This document shows positions 58,582 through 64,000 of a DNA stretch of 64,000 bases, one piece after another (positions within the stretch are counted from its first letter, which is position 1; every line of letters starts with the position of its first letter). The DNA comes from Nyssa sinensis. Taxonomy: Eukaryota > Streptophyta > Magnoliopsida > Cornales > Nyssaceae. The DNA is taken from assembly GCA_008638375.1 (NCBI GenBank), contig CM018031.1, forward strand, positions 4,240,562-4,304,561. The letters run 5' to 3'. The notes under the pieces were generated by a model. The model was not told where the DNA came from. It did not search any database and worked only from the letters and a program-made list of their open reading frames with translations. The translations under genes and the position numbers were made by a program.

Positions 58582-59716
58582 TCCTGCATGGATTTTAGCT
58601 CTATATCCATTGTTCAGAGTTTCAATGATTTCTCACATGCAGGTCTTGTTTGGTTCTCCATTATCATATGGAAGTATGTTAAAAAAATTTAATGGGGGTT
58701 GGGACTTTGTATTTAATGTCCTTCACATGGCATCCCACATGCATTCTCTTCAACTTACCCTCCAAACATGGACTCTTCTTCTCATCCAACTCATCATTTC
58801 CAACTGCAATCAATCATTTGCCACTTTCATTAATTCATTCAAATTTAATATATCTATTTTAAACAATATGATAATTAAGTTGTGCAGCTAATTGTTAGAT
58901 TTTAGCCACAAAACTCTAATCAAGATTAATATTGTGGCCTACATCTCATCATAACAACCACCCCCCAAAAAAAGTAAAAATAATAATAATTTTAGCAACA
59001 ATAATAGTTTTCAACAAGGGATGGCCAAATATTAATGCTTGGGCATTCCTACTAGCAATTCTTCAAAAAGCAATAGTAGCTTCTAGTTTTGTATAATAAT
59101 AAGAAAATTAGAGTTGTTGCAGTGACATTATTAATTATGAACCTGTGTTAATTTTGCAGTATAATATTATTTAATTGGGACCCTTTGTCACTAGTTTATT
59201 TCTGATGTTCTGACCTTCTGATATTAAAACAACCTCAATCATTTGGGGCTCCAACAACTATTTGATCAATTTCCAACTTCCCCCCACTTGATATATAGCT
59301 TTCCGGATGTTGGCCTCACTGTCTCTGGACAATGAAAAAATCTAAAGGAAAACAACCTATATATATATATGTATATGTGCATGTATTTAATTATATTTTT
59401 AAAGGCAGAAAAGGTTAAATGGGATGAGTTTTTCAAACCTTGGTTTGAGTCCCCATGAATTTGGTCCAAAAGTGAGCGAAATCATTCAATGCAACATTAT
59501 CCTCAGGAATTTAGAAAAAGATAGGGTATTGATAAATGATATTGAGTTTCTTTATTCATTTCCTTCTGAATCATTAAAATGTTAAAAAACACATATAAAA
59601 GACACCACTTCTGCTATATATGTAGTGAAAATTAAACCTACTTTAGTTAAGGAGACCCTACATGAATTCATGATCTGCGATCGGCGTGAAAATGGTACAA
59701 ACGCAATAATAATAAT

Positions 59717-60957
59717 CAGAGGCGGCTTAACACATTCATAGGCTTAAAGCAAAATTGTAAAATAGAACTTTTTTTATTTATTAAAATTTTATAAATTATT
59801 TATTTAAAATTTATTTTTCTAACTTTTTTATATGCAAAATTACTAATTAAATTCTTATAATAAATTTCTTTTTCAATTGATAGTATTGCCAATTCATTTA
59901 ATCTTTCTTGAGGCATTGTTGATCTTAAGTAAGATTTTATTAGTTTTAGTTTTGAAAAAAAATTTTCCACCGAAGTAACGGTTACGGAAATTGTTAACAT
60001 TATTTTATAACAATTATTTTATATATTTTTAATAGCTAATACAAAATTAATAATCAAAGATTCAATGAGCTAATTACAGTAAACAAAATAGAGGCAATCT
60101 AATTATATATGTCTTAAAAGATAATATAAATTTTAAATTTAAAAATTCAAAGTTAGAACAATAGAACCTGATTATGGAGCAATTTAGTTTTCAGATTCAG
60201 CAAACATAAAAGAAGCTAATCAAAATTTTCAATACTTCACGGCTCATACATAGCAACTCGCCAACTCTAAATGGTTTCGCTTGCAAAATGCCAAAGTCCA
60301 ATACAGTAAACAAAACAGAGCCAATAAAATAAAGTGGCGGCGCGACTGCGGCCTTGGGCAAGAAAAAAAGAAAAGAAAAGAAGGATTATAAAATAAAGAA
60401 GAAAGGATGGCTCTCGGCTGAAGCAAACAAGGGACGAGAGGGGTGCGGAGAGCAGGAACCAGGAAAAGAAAAGAGAAAAAAAGAAAAGAGGTGACTGGGG
60501 GTTGAACAAAGAAAGGAGGAAAAGAGAAAAAAAGAAGAAGAAAAGAGGCGGCTGGGCGCTGAACAGAGAAAGGAGGAAAAGAAAAAAGAAAAGAAGAAAA
60601 GAGAGAAATTCAGGAGCCGTTGTCAAAATGCCAGGTCGTAGAGTATTTTTGAGAAAATATAGCAGGTTGTTAGGTTGTAGAGTTCTTTTTAGACTTAAAG
60701 AAAAAATTTTATAAATAAAAAAGAAGAACGTTAATTATTGAAAAAAAGCAAAATGAAATAAACGAGAAGATAATAAATATTATTAAAAAGTAGTTATTAG
60801 GTGATAGTTGTATAATAAAAGAGAGAAATTAAGAAGATGGAAAGATTTATTTATTTTATTATAATAAATATATTTTTTAAATATAAAAAAATTATGAGGC
60901 CTAAAAATTGGAGGCCTAAAGCTAGGGCTTTAGTAACCTTACCCATCAGCCGCCCTG
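59717..60957 (-). mobile_element. hAT transposon derivative with hATC remnant
   Basis: Terminal inverted repeats CAGAGGCGGCT and AGCCGCCCTG (one-base indel) are flanked by a perfect 8-bp duplication, ATAATAAT (59709-59716 and 60958-60965), the hAT hallmark. On the minus strand 59800-60000 encodes 66 residues matching the hAT dimerisation C terminus of TTF/ZMYM-type plant transposases: SVENFFSKLKLIKSYLRSTM and ERLNELAILSIEKE. The rest of the transposase is missing, so the element is non-autonomous. The interior at 60355-60610 is a purine-rich tract with tandem GGCGGCTGGGCGCTGAAC-like units. The intact duplication suggests recent insertion. Confidence 0.9.
60430..60610 (+). repeat. Purine-rich tandem repeats inside the hAT element
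   Basis: Units of about 55-65 bases combine a GGCTGGGCGCTGAACAGAG or GACTGGGGGTTGAACAAAG core with GAAAGGAGGAAAAGA-type runs. The Lys/Arg-rich and Phe/Leu-rich open frames read here on both strands are low-complexity accidents. Confidence 0.6.
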
Positions 60958-61039
60958 ATAATAATGCAAGTGATTATGGCAAATTATAGTATGCGCATAA
61001 ATGGGAAATGGAAATTTATTATTATAATTTAATCGTTGT

Positions 61040-61040
61040 C

Positions 61041-61082
<42 letters not shown>
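61040..61082. repeat. (TA)n(TG)n microsatellite
   Basis: Adjacent TA and TG runs. Confidence 0.85.
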
Positions 61083-61092
<10 letters not shown>

Positions 61093-61205
61093 GGGAGGCA
61101 AGCCCCATTTTGTCTGAATCTGCCTCTTATCATTGTAAGGGTATTATATTAATTTAAAGCCTGTTTTTCAAAGATGGTACAAGAAACTCTTCATGAAAAA
61201 ATATC

Positions 61206-61345
61206 GCTTGAGTGGTATGAATTAGTGTGATAAGTGCTTAGCATCATGAAGTTTTTAGTTCAAATCCGATCAAGTGTGTATTTTTTTTTATCTAATTTAT
61301 GTGAAAGTCGGCTTTGTAAGAGTTTAAGAGGATTTACCCTAACAT
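61206..61345 (+). mobile_element. Possible SINE
   Basis: A B-box-like AGTTCAAATCCGATC lies about 45 bases after CTTGAGTGGTATGAATTAG, which could be a worn A box. A T run and a C/A-rich tail follow. Weak. Confidence 0.35.
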
Positions 61346-63703
61346 GTTGCCTATTACCCCCCCAAAAAAAAAAAAAACACCTTTGCCTAAAAAAATATGA
61401 GAAATGCACCGGACAGAGCCGGGGAAAAGTGACTTTATTTGTAATGTTTGATCATTAATTTAAAAATTATAGAGGTATAAAAAATTAATATTAATTTATA
61501 ATATTTTTTATAATTTACTAAATTTATCTCTCTACTAATTAATAATATAAAGATTTTTTTTGAAAAATATATATTTTATTTATTAAGTAATAGAATTATT
61601 AATCATTCATGACCGTATAACCATGTTAGTTCTTTTAAAATTTATTAATTAATAAAAATTATTAATTTATTGAATACTTATTATAAAAATGTTAACTTTA
61701 TGAAATTTTTTTGAGGGAATCTAGTTTTTAAATCAGGCTAATTACATCGTCTACTAGGATGAATTTGAAAGAAAAATTGTCAAATTGATTAAAATTGTGA
61801 TTGATTTGATAATATTAACTTAACCAGTAAACTCAATCCACATACACACGAAATGTTATAGTGGGACTCCTGCGTGAACTGCACTTGGCATGTCACGTGA
61901 CAGCCCCCTTAGATATAGATAGCGTGTCCCTATATGATATTGTGGGCTCCCATCCTTTCAAGATTGTGACCCAGAGCTGAACCACAGACCTAAATCTTTG
62001 GTGACATGTGGTTTCAAACAATATATAATATATTTGATTTGCAGGTAATGGTTGTTGCCTAGTAACAATTATTGAGTGGTCTCTAAGATTAGATTGATTG
62101 TTACATTAAATTGATTGTTACATGTGCAATAATGTAAAATGTATATGTAATTTATTATTTAATTATTGAGATCAAAAATATTAAATAATTTTTTATTAAT
62201 TAAAGATGGTAAAATATTTCAATCTGTCCACTGTAAATGAGAGTTCGAAGATAAAATAAATAGAATATATCGAACACATAAGAAATTTTAAAATATTAAA
62301 AATGAATTTGGAGCAAGCATAGGTATAATTAACTACTCTCCTTCATATACTTTAATATTCAAGATTACAAAGTCCTCTTCTTAAACAAATACTATCTAAA
62401 TTCGAGACTTAATACATGCACGCACACACCTGCATAGAACTTTCTCCTTTCCTCCTCTGTACTCAAAAAATACTCAAATAAATAGATAAATAGGTGTTCT
62501 TTCCCTTGTTTTCTCTCTTCATCCCAAAGCTGACATGGGCTCGGCCAGTCATAGGCCCAACAATGAACTTCGGGCTTGAAAAGTCTTCGGCTACAAACTT
62601 CGGCCTCTGAAATTCAACAGTAGGGCCAATCGCAGTACAATGTTACAGAACCATTCCGTTGACTGTTGAACAGGGGAAGATAGCAAGTTGGGCAGCCTTG
62701 AATTAAGTAGGCCCAGGATTATCAACCCGACAACACCAATTTACCCTAGAATTGGTGCCCGCCCTATTATATATTTATATTACATAAATACACTTCAAAC
62801 TTTTCACAATTTATTAAATATTCTCAGGTATATAAATCTAAATACAAACACACACACACACACATATATATATATTGCATATATATTATGCGTATGTTAT
62901 TTGTGTGTGTGTGTGTGTATATATATATGTATGTAAATATAGATTTATATTTTTAATAATACTATTGGTATTGCACGTGCGTTGTACGTGAATAATTTAT
63001 AATCACATTATTGCATACAACATTTTTGTTTAAATTTTCCAAGATATTGAGAACAAAAATGAGTTATAATATATACAACATACAATTTGCATTTGTGTAT
63101 GAATTTTCTCTCCTAACATCGCAGTGATATATGACTCATGATGATGTTTTGAATGATCAGAATATTTTGCCTCACTTTAGAAGCAAATGTGTTTGAATTC
63201 GATCTATTATTCAACTAAAAACATAAATAAATGAAAGATAGTACATGTTTCAGGAATATACCACTTCCATGAAACAATATAATTGTTTTAGTAAAGCTTC
63301 ATTTGAGGTGCAATGGCAAAGCAAGCTTCTTGTAGCAAATTTTCAACTTTAATTACAGAACAAAATTCATCTCAACTTTTAAGTGAGCTTAAATAAGACT
63401 TTGAATCCTGATTTTCACTATTCCTTTATGTAATTTTCTTGTACAAATTCTAACATGATAACAATATATAAGGGCCTAGGGGTTGAATATTTTCATATTG
63501 ATTTGAGAAAATATAAGACTGTTTGTATTATCGTGTCAGCAATATAAATACGAAGTCATAAATTTGAATGGAGCTAAACAAAGATCGAACACCAAATCCC
63601 TCTTGATTCTTTTATTCACTCATTGAACCTAAAATTTTTAGTCTCTGGAACTGAACCAATGATGGTTGTGCCATGTAACTTCTCTGAACTAAAATTTAGA
63701 GCT

Positions 63704-63891
63704 TTAGCAATCAGCAAGTGCAATAAGCTAATCAACCACATTTGGATCTGCAAGTGTGCTAGTGTCTCCTAGCTCATCTAATTGCCTAGAAGCGGTTTTC
63801 CTCAGAATCCTCCTCATTATCTTTCCACTTCTTGTCTTCGGAAGGCCAAGTGCCCAATGGATTTTGTTAGGAGCTGCAAAATGCTCCAATC
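63704..63891 (-). CDS. ACS: Acetyl-CoA synthetase, plastid type, last exon only (frameshift and early stop)
   Basis: Only the final exon is in the window; the rest lies beyond 64000. ACS converts acetate, CoA and ATP to acetyl-CoA. The exon opens after acceptor TTTCAG and encodes [20 protein letters not shown] followed by [20 protein letters not shown]. The [11 protein letters not shown] block is the A10 motif carrying the catalytic Lys. Two lesions relative to the family are visible. GCATTTTGCAGC near 63877-63882 has one T too many for the IGAFAAP frame. A TAG at 63728-63730 replaces a Gln codon, with LIALADC and the usual TAA (63704-63706) still in frame behind it. The early stop would cost only eight residues; the frameshift is more serious if real. 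Confidence 0.85.
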
Positions 63892-64000
63892 TGAAATGTG
63901 ATTCACAAATCTTTAGAATATATGACTTGTATATTTGTATCTATCAATCTCAAGAACAAGGAAAATGCATATGGATGAAGAAAAAAAATGGATTGAACAG

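Larger units (their letters stand above)
52300..59716. other. Gene-free region with MITEs and microsatellites
   Basis: No coding sequence of any recognisable family was found. Microsatellites: (TA)n at 55953-55989 and 56050-56072, (GT)n at 57613-57634, (GA)n at 58360-58397, and (GT)n(TA)n at 58535-58582. Elements are listed separately. The remainder is AT-rich without visible structure. Confidence 0.5.
60966..63700. other. AT-rich intergenic region, no gene seen
   Basis: Contains microsatellites at 61040-61082 and about 62848-62932 (CA/TA/TG). A less AT-rich stretch at 62520-62760 has no open frame of note. The last part is probably 3' flank of the acetyl-CoA synthetase gene. Confidence 0.45.

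Noticed and set aside
58538..58891. 117-codon open frame near a GT/TA microsatellite
   Set aside because: It starts in the microsatellite, shows no family motifs and has no splice or promoter support.
60267..60714. Phe/Leu-rich and Lys/Arg-rich open frames
   Set aside because: They are low-complexity translations of the purine-rich tract inside the hAT element.
1..64000. CRISPR arrays, bacterial operons, organellar or viral inserts
   Set aside because: No regular repeat-spacer pattern, no Shine-Dalgarno-led gene clusters, no plastid or mitochondrial gene blocks, and no pararetrovirus-like genes were seen.

Overview
This is nuclear DNA of a flowering plant, most likely a woody eudicot. It is AT-rich, its genes have GT-AG introns, and every recognisable gene belongs to a plant or general eukaryotic family. 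It is crowded with microsatellites, 5'-truncated LINE tails, SINEs, hAT-type elements and MITEs. The LINE tails ending in TTACTTATC plus poly(A) and the style of the protein families fit Fagales (walnut or oak relatives), but that is an impression from memory. No bacterial operon, CRISPR array, organellar insert, rRNA gene or true tRNA gene was seen.

Genes from left to right: a three-exon LEA D-34 type seed maturation protein (-, 1843-2789) with an ABRE/G-box promoter; a four-exon glyoxalase/VOC protein of the DSI-1VOC type (-, 5281-8879); a decayed TSR2-like pre-rRNA processing gene (+, about 10710-13350); an OBERON-like PHD-finger gene (+, 15.7-26.9 kb) whose introns are packed with transposons; a one-exon HSP20-like protein (-, 31020-31536); a six-exon conserved plant protein of unknown function (-, 33692-41759); a PPR-DYW pseudogene (+, about 43.83-45.54 kb); a three-exon membrane protein of unknown function (-, 45851-47538); a DUF1677 protein (-, 51665-52027); and the last exon of a plastid-type acetyl-CoA synthetase (-, about 63.70-63.89 kb). 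These are independent genes with no sign of a joint pathway.

From 52.3 to 63.7 kb I see no gene. The clearest item there is a 1.24 kb hAT element with a perfect 8-bp target-site duplication and a remnant of the transposase C-terminal domain. Other intergenic and intronic space holds L1 and RTE LINE ends, a Ty3/gypsy reverse transcriptase remnant, SINEs, MITE pairs, hairpins and short tandem duplications.

The most notable cross-window pattern is that four otherwise conserved genes carry single-base +1 frameshifts (five in all), each explainable as one extra base in a short homopolymer run. They may be assembly indels or real lesions; gene models that ignore them would be truncated or split. 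I found no convincing new biological system. The open questions are these lesions, the hAT element with its purine-rich interior, and the unexplained hairpins.
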